This document shows positions 16,553-26,981 of a stretch of DNA of 64,000 bases, piece by piece. The position numbers were made by a program, and so were the translations under genes. The notes below the pieces were generated by a model that saw only the letters and a list, made by a program, of their open reading frames with translations, was not told the DNA's origin and did not search any database. The stretch spans positions 1 through 64,000 of the forward strand of contig JAJZAT010000006.1 of assembly GCA_021799275.1 (NCBI GenBank), written 5' to 3'. How positions within the stretch are numbered: position 1 is the stretch's first letter; the number at the start of each line of letters is the position of its first letter. This stretch comes from Bacillota bacterium (GTDB taxonomy: Bacteria > Bacillota > Sulfobacillia > JAJZYS01 > JAJYTV01).

Positions 16553-17218
16553 ATGAAGGGCCGGCAGATGTGGGGCATGCTCGGGATGCTGCTCCTTCTC
16601 GGCATTCTGCTCGGCGTCCAATTTCGCGTCGACCGTGGCGTACAGGCGGTGGGACCGGAAAACGTCGGTGACATGGCCGTGCTGCTGCTGCGCGCGGAAC
16701 AGCAGAACCACCAGCTGTCCGGGGAACTCGCAACGCTCAAGGCGCAGATCCTCCGTCAGGATCAGGGGGCCGTGCGCTACAAGGATCTTGTGCAGCAACT
16801 CGACCAGGCCAGGGCGGAGGCGGGGCTGACCCCCGTATCCGGCAAGGGCGTCGAGGTGACGATGGCCGAACCGCCGGGAGGACCCGGCACCCAGGGCATC
16901 TTCGCCATCCACGACACCGATGTGCTGAGCATCCTGAACGAACTCAGGGCGGCCGGGGCCTACGCGCTCTCGATCAACGGCCAGCGGGTCGTCGCGACGA
17001 CCGAGGTGCGCGAGGCGGGCACCATCTTCTCGATCAACAACACGCCGTCGGCACCGCCTTTCACCATCGTGGCGCTCGGCAACCCGACGACCCTGCGGCA
17101 GGCCCTGCTGCTGCGCGGAGGGGTCGTCGACACGCTGCAGGCCGTCGGCATCGGCATCAAGATCAGGACTTCGCAGACGCTCACGGTTCCCGCGTACCAG
17201 GGTGCGGACCTGCCCTGA
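16553..17218 (+). CDS. DUF881 family protein
   Basis: A 221-aa protein with one N-terminal membrane helix (MLGMLLLLGILLGVQF) and a coiled-coil stretch at about 45-90. A conserved DUF881 domain follows (GKGVEVTM, SILNELRAAGAYALSINGQRV). The family occurs in Gram-positive bacteria, often near cell division or envelope genes, and has no proven function. It is the last gene of the ccm transcript, four bases after ccmD. Whether it belongs to cytochrome maturation is unclear. Confidence 0.85.
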   Translation: MKGRQMWGMLGMLLLLGILLGVQFRVDRGVQAVGPENVGDMAVLLLRAEQQNHQLSGELATLKAQILRQDQGAVRYKDLVQQLDQARAEAGLTPVSGKGVEVTMAEPPGGPGTQGIFAIHDTDVLSILNELRAAGAYALSINGQRVVATTEVREAGTIFSINNTPSAPPFTIVALGNPTTLRQALLLRGGVVDTLQAVGIGIKIRTSQTLTVPAYQGADLP

Positions 17219-17324
17219 CGCCTCCTGCCTCCGTACCCGGCGGTCCGATCGGCTCCAGCCGAGGGCCAGTTGGGCCTAATGGCACCCGGCGCCCAGTACT
17301 TCGTCTTTCTTTCTCCCCTCCCGG

Positions 17325-17332
17325 TGGTACAA
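17325..17332 (+). promoter_or_regulatory. Extended -10 promoter of the TCA operon
   Basis: TGGTACAAT gives a TGn-extended -10, 64 bp before the citrate synthase start, in a 177-bp intergenic stretch. The -35 region is weak. Confidence 0.5.
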
Positions 17333-17395
17333 TGAACGGCGGAGCGGGACCAATCGGCTGCGACCGCGTTTTCTTTGGGAAGGGATGGTCGGAAC

Positions 17396-18523
17396 ATGGC
17401 AGAGACTGGCTTCAAGGCAGGCCTCGAAGATGTGGTGGCCGGGACTTCCGATATTTGTTTCATCGATGGGAAGGAAGGCCGGCTCGTATATTCCGGCTAT
17501 GATATCCACGACCTCGTAAAGCACGGCAGCTTCGAGGAGACGGTATACCTGCTCTGGCACAACCGGCTGCCGAGCAAGGCGGAACTCGAGACCCTCGAGC
17601 AGACCTTGACGACCCAGGCGGCCGTGCCCGAGCCCGTGATCAGCATGCTCGAGGCCATGCCGAAGGGCGCCGAGCCCATGGAGATGCTGCGCACCGCCGT
17701 TTCGGCGATGTCGGTCTACGACCCCGACGACCACGACCAGAGCTACGACGCATCGGTGCGCAAGGCCGAGCGGCTTGTGGCCCGCTTCCCGACCCTGGTC
17801 GCGGCCATCGGCCGGATCATGCAGGGCGAGAAGCCGATCGCGCCGCGAGAGGGCCTCAATGTCGCGCAGAACTTCCTCTACATGCTCACGGGCAAGGAAG
17901 CCGACGAGCGCAACGCCCACCTCTTCGACCTTTGCCTGATCATGCACGCCGACCACGAGCTGAACGCGTCGACGTTCTCCGCTCGCGTCACGGCAGGCAC
18001 CCTGAGCGACATCTACTCGGCGGTCACCTCCGCCGTCGGCACCCTCAAGGGACCGCTGCACGGCGGCGCCAACGAGCAGGTCATGCGGATGCTGCTCGAG
18101 ATCGGTGACGTCTCAAAGGCGGAGAGCTGGATCAAGGACGCTCTGGCGCAGAAGAAGAAGATCATGGGCTTCGGCCACCGCGTGTACCGCACGGAGGACC
18201 CGCGGGCCACGCACCTGCGCCAGTTCAGCGAGGAGGTCGGAAAGAAGGCCGGCGACACCCGCTGGTACGAGATGTCCCGCATCGTCGAGCGGGTCGTGCT
18301 GCAGGAGAAGGGCCTCTACCCGAACGTCGACTTCTTCTCGGCCTCGACCTACTACATGATGGGCCTGCCGATTCCGCTCTTCACTCCAATCTTCGCTTTG
18401 AGCCGCATTTCCGGCTGGACGGCCCATGTTCTTGAACAGTACCGCAACAACCGCCTCATCCGCCCGCGCGCAGAGTACACTGGACCCGAGCGCCGGGAGT
18501 ACATACCGATCGCTGACCGCTAG
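17396..18523 (+). CDS. Citrate synthase
   Basis: A 375-aa enzyme that condenses acetyl-CoA and oxaloacetate to citrate. The Gram-positive/archaeal short form is indicated by length and by LVYSGYDIHDLV. Catalytic segments are GPLHGGANEQVM and MGFGHRVYRTEDPR with both active-site His, and the late Asp in NVDFFSAS. A 2-methylcitrate synthase cannot be excluded, but the isocitrate dehydrogenase and malate dehydrogenase neighbours favour the TCA role. Start ATG 17396, first of a six-gene run. A weak GC-rich hairpin lies in the 72-bp gap before icd. Confidence 0.93.
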   Translation: MAETGFKAGLEDVVAGTSDICFIDGKEGRLVYSGYDIHDLVKHGSFEETVYLLWHNRLPSKAELETLEQTLTTQAAVPEPVISMLEAMPKGAEPMEMLRTAVSAMSVYDPDDHDQSYDASVRKAERLVARFPTLVAAIGRIMQGEKPIAPREGLNVAQNFLYMLTGKEADERNAHLFDLCLIMHADHELNASTFSARVTAGTLSDIYSAVTSAVGTLKGPLHGGANEQVMRMLLEIGDVSKAESWIKDALAQKKKIMGFGHRVYRTEDPRATHLRQFSEEVGKKAGDTRWYEMSRIVERVVLQEKGLYPNVDFFSASTYYMMGLPIPLFTPIFALSRISGWTAHVLEQYRNNRLIRPRAEYTGPERREYIPIADR

Positions 18524-18595
18524 AGCCCCGTCGCTCCCCGGTGGGGTCCCCGCCCCGCCGGGGGCGTTCTTTGGAAACAGGAGGGTAGCCGTACA

Positions 18596-19813
<1,218 letters not shown>

Positions 19814-19816
19814 AGC

Positions 19817-20743
19817 ATGCGCGACAAGGTCACGATCATCGGCGCTGGTAACGTCGGCGCGACAACGGCCCACTGGCTCATGGCCCGCAACATCTGCGAT
19901 GTCGTGCTGGTCGATGTGGTCGAGGGCATTCCCCAGGGCAAGGCGCTCGACCTCTACGAGGCTTCGCCGATCACCGGCGCTTCGGTCAAGGTCGTCGGCG
20001 AACAGGACTACGCGGCAACCGCCGGATCGTCCGTGGTGGTCGTGACCGCTGGCTTCGCCCGCAAGCCCGGTATGAGCCGCGACGATCTCCTGAACATGAA
20101 CAACGAAGTCGTGACGCAGGTGGTCAAGAAGGCGGTCGCGGCATCACCCGACGCCGTCTTCATCGTCGTGACGAACCCGGTCGACGTGATGACCTACGTC
20201 ACCTGGAAGGCGTCCGGCCTGCCGGCCCAGCGCGTCATGGGCATGGCCGGGGTGCTCGACTCCGCCCGCTTCCGCACGTTCCTGGCGATGGAGCTCGGCG
20301 TATCGCCGAAGGACGTCGTGGCGTTCGTCATGGGCGGCCACGGCGACCAGATGTTACCTCTCACCCGCTACTCGTCCGTCGGCGGCATCCCGGTCGAGAG
20401 CCTGATTCCGAAGGACCGCCTCGACGCCATCGTCAAGCGTACCCGCACCGGCGGCGGCGAGATCGTCAATCTGCTCAAGAGTGGCAGCGCCTACTTCGCG
20501 CCGGGTGCATCCTCCGCGGAGATGGTCGAGGCCGTGCTTGGCGACCAGAAGCGCATTCTCCCCGTCATCGCCCACCTGGACGGCCAGTACGGCGAGAAGA
20601 ACGTCTACGTCGGCGTGCCCGCCATGATCGGGCGCGACGGCGTCGAGAAGATCTACGAGATCGAATTCACGCCGGAAGAGGCAGAGGCGTTCCGCAACTC
20701 CGTCAAGGCAGTGCGCGAGCCGCTTTCGGTACTGGGGTTTTAG
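19817..20743 (+). CDS. mdh: Malate dehydrogenase (LDH-like type)
   Basis: A 308-aa NAD-dependent enzyme that oxidises malate to oxaloacetate. Visible are the Rossmann motif [12 protein letters not shown], the cofactor-selecting Asp in VLVDVVEG, and the substrate loop [11 protein letters not shown] whose second Arg marks malate over lactate. [10 protein letters not shown] and catalytic His in MGGHGDQM are also present. Start ATG 19817, three bases after icd, and malic enzyme follows after three bases. Confidence 0.95.
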   Translation: MRDKVTIIGAGNVGATTAHWLMARNICDVVLVDVVEGIPQGKALDLYEASPITGASVKVVGEQDYAATAGSSVVVVTAGFARKPGMSRDDLLNMNNEVVTQVVKKAVAASPDAVFIVVTNPVDVMTYVTWKASGLPAQRVMGMAGVLDSARFRTFLAMELGVSPKDVVAFVMGGHGDQMLPLTRYSSVGGIPVESLIPKDRLDAIVKRTRTGGGEIVNLLKSGSAYFAPGASSAEMVEAVLGDQKRILPVIAHLDGQYGEKNVYVGVPAMIGRDGVEKIYEIEFTPEEAEAFRNSVKAVREPLSVLGF

Positions 20744-20746
20744 AAA

Positions 20747-21985
20747 ATGAGGCTGCGTGAAGAGGCCCTCGAGTATCACCGCGTCCACCATGGCAAGATC
20801 GAGGTCACGAGCCGCGTGCCGCTGCATGACCAGCAGGACCTGTCGCTCGCGTACACGCCAGGCGTGGCAGAGCCGTGCAAGCAGATCCAGATCGAGCCGG
20901 AGTCCATCTTCGACTACACGAACCGCGGCAACCTCGTGGCCATCCTGACGGACGGCTCCGCGGTGCTCGGACTTGGCGACATCGGTCCCGGCGCCGGCCT
21001 TCCTGTCATGGAGGGCAAGGCGGTCCTGTTCAAGGCGTTCGGCGGCGTCGACGCATTCCCGGTGCTCGTCAACACGCAGGACGTCGACAAGATCGTCGAG
21101 GTCATGAAGCTGCTCGAGCCGGGCTTCGGCGGCGTCAACGTCGAGGACGTGTCGGCTCCTCGCTGCTTCGAGCTTGAGCGCCGGCTCAAGGAGGAACTCG
21201 ACATCCCCGTGTTCCACGACGACCAGCATGGTACCGCCATCGTGGTCGGAGCGGCGTTCCTCAACGCCCTGCGCGTCGTGCAGAAGAAGATCGAGGACGT
21301 GCGCGTCGTCTTCAACGGCGCCGGCGCCTCCGGCATCATGGTCTCCCGGATGCTGCGCGACCTCGGCGTCAAGGACATCATCCTCTGCGACCGTCAGGGG
21401 ACCATCTATCAGGGGCGGCCGGGCCTCAACCCCGAGAAGGAGGTTGTGGCCAAGGAGACAAACCCGCGTGGCGTGAAGGGCAGCCTGGCCGACGCGCTCG
21501 TCGGGGCGGACGCCTTCGTTGGTCTCTCCTCCGCAGGGGCCGTCACGATGGACATGCTCCGTCCGATGAACAAGGATGGTATCGTGTTCGCCCTCGCGAA
21601 CCCGGTTCCGGAGATCTGGCCAGTCCAGGCCGTCGAGGTGGGCGCGGCGGTGGTCGGCACAGGCCGCTCCGACTTCGCAAACCAGATCAACAACGTGCTC
21701 GGCTTCCCCGGCGTCTTCCGCGGCGCCCTGGACGTCCGGGCGCGCCAAATCACGGAAGGCATGAAGCAGGCGGCGGCACGGGCCATCGCCGGCCTCATCA
21801 CCGACCAGGAGCTCCGGCCCGACTACGTGATCCCGGCACCGCTCGACCGGCGCGTCGCACCGGCGGTGGCACGGGCCGTGGCCGAGCAGGCGATCAAGGA
21901 AGGGCTCGCGCGGCGTGTCCTCGACCCGGCCGAAGTTGAGCAGCACTGTATCGAGCTGACCCGCGAGAAGGAAGGCCAAGCGTAG
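20747..21985 (+). CDS. NAD(P)-dependent malic enzyme
   Basis: A 412-aa short bacterial malic enzyme that decarboxylates malate to pyruvate, linking the TCA cycle to gluconeogenic or lipogenic carbon. Motifs are AYTPGVAEPC, the catalytic Lys region GKAVLFKAFGGVDAFP, the metal-binding ENVEDVSAPRCFELE and FHDDQHGTAIVV, and the Rossmann FNGAGASGIMVSRML. No phosphotransacetylase domain is fused. Coenzyme preference is not readable. It is co-transcribed with mdh and sucC. Confidence 0.94.
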   Translation: MRLREEALEYHRVHHGKIEVTSRVPLHDQQDLSLAYTPGVAEPCKQIQIEPESIFDYTNRGNLVAILTDGSAVLGLGDIGPGAGLPVMEGKAVLFKAFGGVDAFPVLVNTQDVDKIVEVMKLLEPGFGGVNVEDVSAPRCFELERRLKEELDIPVFHDDQHGTAIVVGAAFLNALRVVQKKIEDVRVVFNGAGASGIMVSRMLRDLGVKDIILCDRQGTIYQGRPGLNPEKEVVAKETNPRGVKGSLADALVGADAFVGLSSAGAVTMDMLRPMNKDGIVFALANPVPEIWPVQAVEVGAAVVGTGRSDFANQINNVLGFPGVFRGALDVRARQITEGMKQAAARAIAGLITDQELRPDYVIPAPLDRRVAPAVARAVAEQAIKEGLARRVLDPAEVEQHCIELTREKEGQA

Positions 21986-21998
21986 AAAGGACAGTGGC

Positions 21999-23111
21999 AT
22001 GAAGCTCTACGAGTATCTCGCGAAGGGGCGCCTTAAGGCGCATGGAATCCCTGTGCCCCCAGGCCTGCTCTGTCGCACGCCGGATGAGGTCGCCAAGGCG
22101 CTCGAGGAGATCTGCCCTGCGGCCGTGAAGGCGCAGGTGCTGGTCGGGGGCCGTGGCAAGGCGGGCGGCATCAAGTTCGCCCAAGATCCCGAGGAGGGGC
22201 GCAAGGTCGCTTCCGAGATCCTCGGCATGAACCTCAAGGGCTACACTGTCGAACAGGTCTACGTCGAAGGCAAGATCGACGTCGACCGCGAGTTCTACGT
22301 CTCCGTGACTGTCGACCGCAACGCGAGGAAGCCACTCGTCATGGCTTCCTCGCACGGCGGCGTCGAGATCGAGGACGTGGAGGACAAGTACATCGTCCGC
22401 CGCCACGTGGACGAGGCCTTCGGCATGCAGGGCTACCTGGCCCGGGACATCGCCGCCGAGATGGGCCTCGAGGGCGATGTCGCGAAGCAGGTCGCGGTGA
22501 TCCTGCAGAAGCTCTACGAGGTCTTCCGCACGGAAGACGCCGAGCTTGTGGAGATCAACCCGCTCGTCGTCTCGGGCGGGAAGGTCATCGCCGCGGACGC
22601 GCGGCTCAACATCGACGACGCGGCCCTCTTCCGCCACAAGGATCTCCCTGCGGTGGCCGAGGGCACGGAACTCGAACTCAAGGTGAAGGAGATCGGCCTC
22701 GCCTTCGTGCAGCTGGACGGCGACATCGCCGTGATGGCGAACGGCGCCGGCATGGCCATGGCCACGCTGGACGCGCTGCAGCACTTCGGCGGCAAGCCCG
22801 CGAACTTCCTCGACGCCGGTGGCGGCGCGTCGGTGGAGCCGACAGCCCAGGCGATGGGCGTCCTCGTCTCGATGAAGCCCAAGGCGATCTTCGTCAACAT
22901 CTTCGGTGGCATCACGCGATGCGACGACGTTGCGAACGCGATCGTCCAGGTGAAGAAGACGCAGGGCATTCCGGTGCCGCTCGTGGTACGCCTCGTGGGC
23001 ACCAACGAGCTGCAGGGCGTCGAGATCCTGCGCCACGAGGGCATTGAGGCGTTCCGAGAGATGAGCGAGGCGGCCAGGAAGGCTGTCGAACTCGCCGGGG
23101 AGGTGCGCTAG
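21999..23111 (+). CDS. sucC: Succinyl-CoA synthetase beta subunit
   Basis: A 370-aa ATP-grasp subunit that couples succinyl-CoA hydrolysis to nucleotide triphosphate synthesis. Recognised are VKAQVLVGGRGKAGGIKFA, EDAELVEINPLVVS, and the C-terminal VFVNIFGGITRCDDVANAI-type segment. Slightly shorter than the E. coli protein. Start ATG 21999 after AGAAAGGAC. sucD begins one base after the stop. The complementary 2-oxoglutarate dehydrogenase or ferredoxin oxidoreductase is not in this window. Confidence 0.95.
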   Translation: MKLYEYLAKGRLKAHGIPVPPGLLCRTPDEVAKALEEICPAAVKAQVLVGGRGKAGGIKFAQDPEEGRKVASEILGMNLKGYTVEQVYVEGKIDVDREFYVSVTVDRNARKPLVMASSHGGVEIEDVEDKYIVRRHVDEAFGMQGYLARDIAAEMGLEGDVAKQVAVILQKLYEVFRTEDAELVEINPLVVSGGKVIAADARLNIDDAALFRHKDLPAVAEGTELELKVKEIGLAFVQLDGDIAVMANGAGMAMATLDALQHFGGKPANFLDAGGGASVEPTAQAMGVLVSMKPKAIFVNIFGGITRCDDVANAIVQVKKTQGIPVPLVVRLVGTNELQGVEILRHEGIEAFREMSEAARKAVELAGEVR

Positions 23112-23112
23112 C

Positions 23113-23979
23113 ATGGCGATCATCATCGATCAGGACACCCGGGTCGTCGTGCAGGGCATGACCGGCAACCAGGGCAGCTTCCACACGGGCCAGATGGTCA
23201 AGTACGGTACCAACGTCGTCGCGGGTACCTCGCCGACCAAGGCCGGCCAGGACCACGAGGGCATTCCGGTCTTCGCCTCGGTACGCGAGGCGGTCCTGGA
23301 GCGCGGCGCGGACGCGTCGATCGTGTTCGTGCCAGCGGCATTCGCCAAGGACGCCGCGTTCGAGGCCATCGACGCCGGCTGCAAGGTCGTCGTCATGATC
23401 CCTGAGCACATCCCGGTGCAGGACTCGATCCTCATCGTCGAGTACGCCCGCTTCCGCGGCGCCAAGGTGGTGGGACCAAACACGTACGGTCTCATCTCCC
23501 CAGGCAAGTCGAAGATGGGCATCATGCCGAACCACATCTACGCGCCCGGCCCGGTGGGCCTAGTGGCGCGCTCGGGAACCCTCTCCTACGAGATCGCGGC
23601 CGCACTTACCGAGGCGGGTCTCGGTCAGTCCACCGCGATCGGCATGGGCGGCGACCCCGTGGTGGGACAGGTGTTCAACGACGTGCTGCACCAGTTCGAG
23701 AAGGACCCCGAGACCAAGGCCTGCGTGCTGGTCGGGGAGATCGGCGGCAGCGCGGAGGAGGAGGCGGCGGAGTTCATCAAGACGATGAGCAAGCCCGTCG
23801 TCGCTTACCTCGCGGGTCGCGCGGCACCTCCCGGAAAGCGCATGGGTCACGCCGGGGCCATCATTGAGCGTGGCCGCGGCACCTTGGAGAGCAAGCGCAA
23901 GGCACTCGAGGCGGCCGGAGTCACGGTCGTCGAGATGCCGTGGGAAGTGGCGCCGGCGGTGAAGAAGCTGCTGGGCTGA
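23113..23979 (+). CDS. sucD: Succinyl-CoA synthetase alpha subunit
   Basis: A 288-aa CoA-binding subunit. The phosphohistidine site appears as MGHAGAIIERG, and the CoA-binding domain starts with VVQGMTGNQGSFHTGQM. GVDVVGTSP-like sequence, PGKSKMGIMP, and IGMGGDPVVGQ complete the family pattern. Last gene of the TCA run, followed by a strong terminator. Confidence 0.96.
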   Translation: MAIIIDQDTRVVVQGMTGNQGSFHTGQMVKYGTNVVAGTSPTKAGQDHEGIPVFASVREAVLERGADASIVFVPAAFAKDAAFEAIDAGCKVVVMIPEHIPVQDSILIVEYARFRGAKVVGPNTYGLISPGKSKMGIMPNHIYAPGPVGLVARSGTLSYEIAAALTEAGLGQSTAIGMGGDPVVGQVFNDVLHQFEKDPETKACVLVGEIGGSAEEEAAEFIKTMSKPVVAYLAGRAAPPGKRMGHAGAIIERGRGTLESKRKALEAAGVTVVEMPWEVAPAVKKLLG

Positions 23980-23993
23980 GCTACATGCGATGG

Positions 23994-24015
23994 GCGGCCG
24001 CCTTCGGGCGGCCGC
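23994..24015 (+). terminator. Terminator of the TCA operon
   Basis: GCGGCCGCC-TTCG-GGCGGCCGC, a perfect 9-bp stem with TTCG tetraloop, followed by TTCCTGGTTG. It lies 14 bp after sucD and before the convergent PLP-enzyme gene. Confidence 0.8.
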
Positions 24016-24040
24016 TTCCTGGTTGCTGGTCCGGCTGGCA

Positions 24041-25063
24041 TCACCAAACGCGACCGCCCGCCGAGGCATCGGCGAAGAGGTGGGTGGCGGCATAGAGGCT
24101 CGGCTCTCCACCCGTGTGCAGGAACAGGACGTTTTCCTCCGGGCGGATGACGCCCTGCCTTGCGAGGTCGATCAGACCGGCCATGGCCTTGCCTGTGTAG
24201 GTCGGATCGAGCAGGATGCCTTCCGTGCGCGCCAGGAGCTTGACCGCTTCGATCATCTCCTGTGTGGGCTGGCCATAACCCGGCCCGATGTAGGCGTCGT
24301 AGCAGGTGACGGCGTCTGGCCTGACCTGGACGTCGACGCCAAGGTGGGCTGCGGTCTCCGCCGAGATCCGCTCGATGTCGGCCAGCAACTGCTCGTGTGG
24401 ATGCAGAACGCTGATGGCCGTGACGGGCACGTCGAGGTGGAGGACCTCAAGGCCGAGCAGGGTGCCGGCCAGGGTCCCGGCGCTGCCGCCCGCGACCACG
24501 ATGCGGTCCATGGATAGCCCGTGGTCGAAGCACTGCCCCATGATCTCCGTCGCGCAGGCGACGTAGCCGAGAGCGCCGACGGCGTTCGATCCGCCCATCG
24601 GAATGACGTAGGGCCTGTGTCCCGCGGCCACCGCCTCCGTTGCGGCCGCGTCGAGTTCGGTCGGCCAGTCCACCTCATCGGGGACGATCTTGATCCTCTC
24701 GGCCCCGAGAAGATGGTAGAGAAAGATGTTGCCGTTCCCATCTGGCCGGTACGCGCCGGGCGACGGCTCGGATAGGACGAGCCAGCACTTGAGACCTTCC
24801 TTGACGGCCGCCGCCAAGGTCAGGCGGCAATGGTTCGACTGGATGCCGCCGCAGGTGATCAGCGTGTCCGCACCTTGGGCAAGAGCGTCCGCCACCAGAA
24901 ACTCCAGCTTGCGCGTCTTGTTGCCGCCGCCCGTGAGGCCCAGAAGGTCGTCGCGCTTGATGTAAACGTGCGGCCCGCCGAGTGCCTCGGAGAAACGCGG
25001 CATCCGCTCGATGGGCGTCGGACCGGCCGTGTACCGCCGCCGCGGAAACTTCGCCAGATTCAT
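24041..25063 (-). CDS. PLP-dependent D-cysteine desulfhydrase / ACC deaminase family
   Basis: A 340-aa fold-type II PLP enzyme. It shows PTPIERMPRFSEAL, VYIKRDDLLGL, the PLP-lysine region GGGNKTRKLEFL, IQSNHCR, the phosphate-binding Gly loop VAGGSAGTLAG, and YIGPGYGQPT. These match D-cysteine desulfhydrase and the related ACC deaminases. The two activities differ at a few residues, so the substrate is left open; desulfhydrase is more common in bacteria of this type. Start ATG 25063 has GGAGG six bases upstream, overriding a 43-codon longer ORF. It is monocistronic and convergent with sucD. Confidence 0.85.
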   Translation of the reverse strand: MNLAKFPRRRYTAGPTPIERMPRFSEALGGPHVYIKRDDLLGLTGGGNKTRKLEFLVADALAQGADTLITCGGIQSNHCRLTLAAAVKEGLKCWLVLSEPSPGAYRPDGNGNIFLYHLLGAERIKIVPDEVDWPTELDAAATEAVAAGHRPYVIPMGGSNAVGALGYVACATEIMGQCFDHGLSMDRIVVAGGSAGTLAGTLLGLEVLHLDVPVTAISVLHPHEQLLADIERISAETAAHLGVDVQVRPDAVTCYDAYIGPGYGQPTQEMIEAVKLLARTEGILLDPTYTGKAMAGLIDLARQGVIRPEENVLFLHTGGEPSLYAATHLFADASAGGRVW

Positions 25064-25234
25064 GCCACACCTCCGCCTGCGTCGTGGCTGCGCGCCTGGG
25101 CTCCCCGGCGCAGTCGCTTCCAGGCTATGTTCAAGCGTCTCGCCTGACACGGAGGGGAGGAGGAGATTGCCATACCTGAGGGGAACAGCCATAAGACGCG
25201 TGCCCCAGGCGAGCGTCTAGGGAGGAGAGGCCAG

Positions 25235-26488
25235 GTGCAGTCGGCCAGAGACGAAGATCGCACGGTTAAGCACCCTAAGCTCTGGCGCAACGCCAACCTC
25301 ACGATCCTGGTGAGCGGCCAGTGGGTGTCGCAGGTCGGCAACAACCTTTTCGAGCTTGCGGTGTACTGGTACGTGCTCGCCCAGACCCATCAGGCCGCTT
25401 CGCTCGGCTGGGTGGGGACGGCGATGGCTCTGCCGGGCGTGCTGGGCCTCATGACCGGCGTGTTCGTCGACCGCATGGACCGCCGCTGGACCATGGTCGG
25501 GTCGGATGTGCTGCGGGCCGCGCTCTCCGCACTCCTCGGCATCTTTGCGCTCCTGCACCTGCTGCCGCTGTGGCTGTTCCTGGTGCTGGTGCTGCTGCTG
25601 ATGGCGGTCGGCACCTTTTTCAACCCGGCGTCGGGGGCACTGCTGCCGCAGATCGTTCCGGATGAGCAGCTCGCGGCGGCCAACGGCCTCTATTCTTCCG
25701 CTACCAGTTCCGCGGGGCTGATCGGCATGTTCGGTGGCGGCATCGTGATGTCGCTCTTGGGGCCGATCCTGCTCTTCTTCATGAACGCGGCATCCTTCGT
25801 CGTGTCTTTCCTGAGTCTCATGTTCCTGCGCGTCCCGCGGCGCGAGCGCGACCGGCCTGCGACCGGCGCGGGCATCGGCCAGCTCTATCGCGAATGGGTC
25901 GAGGGATTCAAGGTCTACCAGGCAATCCCGCTCTTGCGTACCCTTCTAATGACGGCTATCCTCATCAACTTCGCGGGTCAGGGCCTAGGGGTGCTCGCCG
26001 CGGCATGGGTCAAGGGCCCCTTGCGCGGCAACGCCTTCGACTACGCGCTGTTCGGCGCGGCGATCACCGTGGGGGCCATTGTCGGAGCCATGACGGCAGC
26101 GCAGGTACTGCGCCGGATGAGACTCGAGCAGGTGCTGCCGGCAGGAATCATCGCGGTCGGCGTGGCCGTCGTGGTCCTGTCGCGCGTGCCGCTTCTATGG
26201 GTGACGATTCTGTGCATGTTCCTGGCTGGCATCGCCATGGGCGAGATGAACACGGGACTGACCACCATGATGCAGAGGATCGTGCCGCAGGAGAAGATGG
26301 GTCGCGTCTTCGGCACCGTCGGCGCCCTCGTGACCCTAGCGAATCCCGTAGGTGCGGCCGTTGCCGGTGCGCTCGCCGAGGTGTGGTCCGTGCCCTTTAT
26401 CTATCTGCTGCTCGGCGTACTGATCCTGCTCAGCTCCTTGCCTCTCTTCAGGCTTCAGGCAGGGTCGTCCGCGCAGTCGGCTGCCTAG
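25235..26488 (+). CDS. MFS transporter, DHA3 (enterobactin exporter/macrolide efflux) type
   Basis: A 417-aa, 12-helix major facilitator. The N-terminal half has VSQVGNNLFELAVYWYVL, GVFVDRMDRRWTM (motif A variant) and FNPASGALLPQIVPDEQLAAANGL, the hallmark of MFS_3/DHA3 exporters. The C-terminal half ends in LLLGVLILLSSLPLFRL. Start GTG 25235 follows GGGAGGAGAGG. Single gene, followed by a bidirectional-looking hairpin. Substrate is unknown. Confidence 0.88.
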   Translation: MQSARDEDRTVKHPKLWRNANLTILVSGQWVSQVGNNLFELAVYWYVLAQTHQAASLGWVGTAMALPGVLGLMTGVFVDRMDRRWTMVGSDVLRAALSALLGIFALLHLLPLWLFLVLVLLLMAVGTFFNPASGALLPQIVPDEQLAAANGLYSSATSSAGLIGMFGGGIVMSLLGPILLFFMNAASFVVSFLSLMFLRVPRRERDRPATGAGIGQLYREWVEGFKVYQAIPLLRTLLMTAILINFAGQGLGVLAAAWVKGPLRGNAFDYALFGAAITVGAIVGAMTAAQVLRRMRLEQVLPAGIIAVGVAVVVLSRVPLLWVTILCMFLAGIAMGEMNTGLTTMMQRIVPQEKMGRVFGTVGALVTLANPVGAAVAGALAEVWSVPFIYLLLGVLILLSSLPLFRLQAGSSAQSAA

Positions 26489-26511
26489 AACCTCCCCCGG
26501 GGTACGAGAGA

Positions 26512-26548
26512 GGCGAGGGGCCCGCCCTAAGACGGCCTGCCCCTCGCC
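26512..26548 (+). terminator. Terminator after MFS gene
   Basis: GGCGAGGGGC and GCCCCTCGCC form a 10-bp stem with an inner GCC/GGC pairing, followed by GACGTTCTCTCTTTT. It also lies just beyond the 3' end of the minus-strand hypothetical gene. Confidence 0.8.
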
Positions 26549-26572
26549 GACGTTCTCTCTTTTCCAGGCCGA

Positions 26573-26848
26573 TCAGCGACCGTCCAGGACCTGCACCAGG
26601 CGACGCACGACCCTGAGGTTTTCGATGCGCCCGAAGCGCCAGCCGCGGTCGTAGAGCGCCAAGGTGACCAGCTCGCCCTGCCGGTTGAAACGCCAGATGC
26701 GGAGCTGGGCGATGCGTCCGCCGCCCTTGTAGAGCGTGCGCTGATTGAGGCCGTAGCTGACCCGGCCCTGGGTCAGGCGGGCATGAAAGCCGTACTTGCC
26801 GAGATGTCCCGCAATGACGCCATCCTCTTCGAAACGACGACTAAGCAT
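26573..26848 (-). CDS. Hypothetical basic protein (91 aa)
   Basis: No family recognised. The start ATG 26848 is supported by GGGAGG eight bases upstream; the 60 extra codons in the track lie before that site. The product is basic and beta-rich, with short repeated strand patterns (RIAQLRIWRFNRQGELVTLALYDRGWRFG would be three strands). It has no signal or membrane segment. It is divergent from the DapA-family gene with 133 bp between starts. Possibly a small nucleic-acid or spore-related protein; that is a guess. Confidence 0.6.
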   Translation of the reverse strand: MLSRRFEEDGVIAGHLGKYGFHARLTQGRVSYGLNQRTLYKGGGRIAQLRIWRFNRQGELVTLALYDRGWRFGRIENLRVVRRLVQVLDGR

Positions 26849-26981
26849 CTTCGTGGCCTCCCGGCTCCAGCGTTGCCCAGATGTTGGGCAGGCTAGACAT
26901 GCCGCAGCCGGATGGAAGCGCCTCGGGGCGCAGGTGAGAACCGGTGCAGGGCAGAATGGGAGCATCCGAGGTGATCCCGCG

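Noticed and set aside
20354-22000. 548-aa minus-strand ORF opposite mdh and malic enzyme
   Set aside because: Antisense shadow; no start signal, no domain, and both sense genes are fully conserved.
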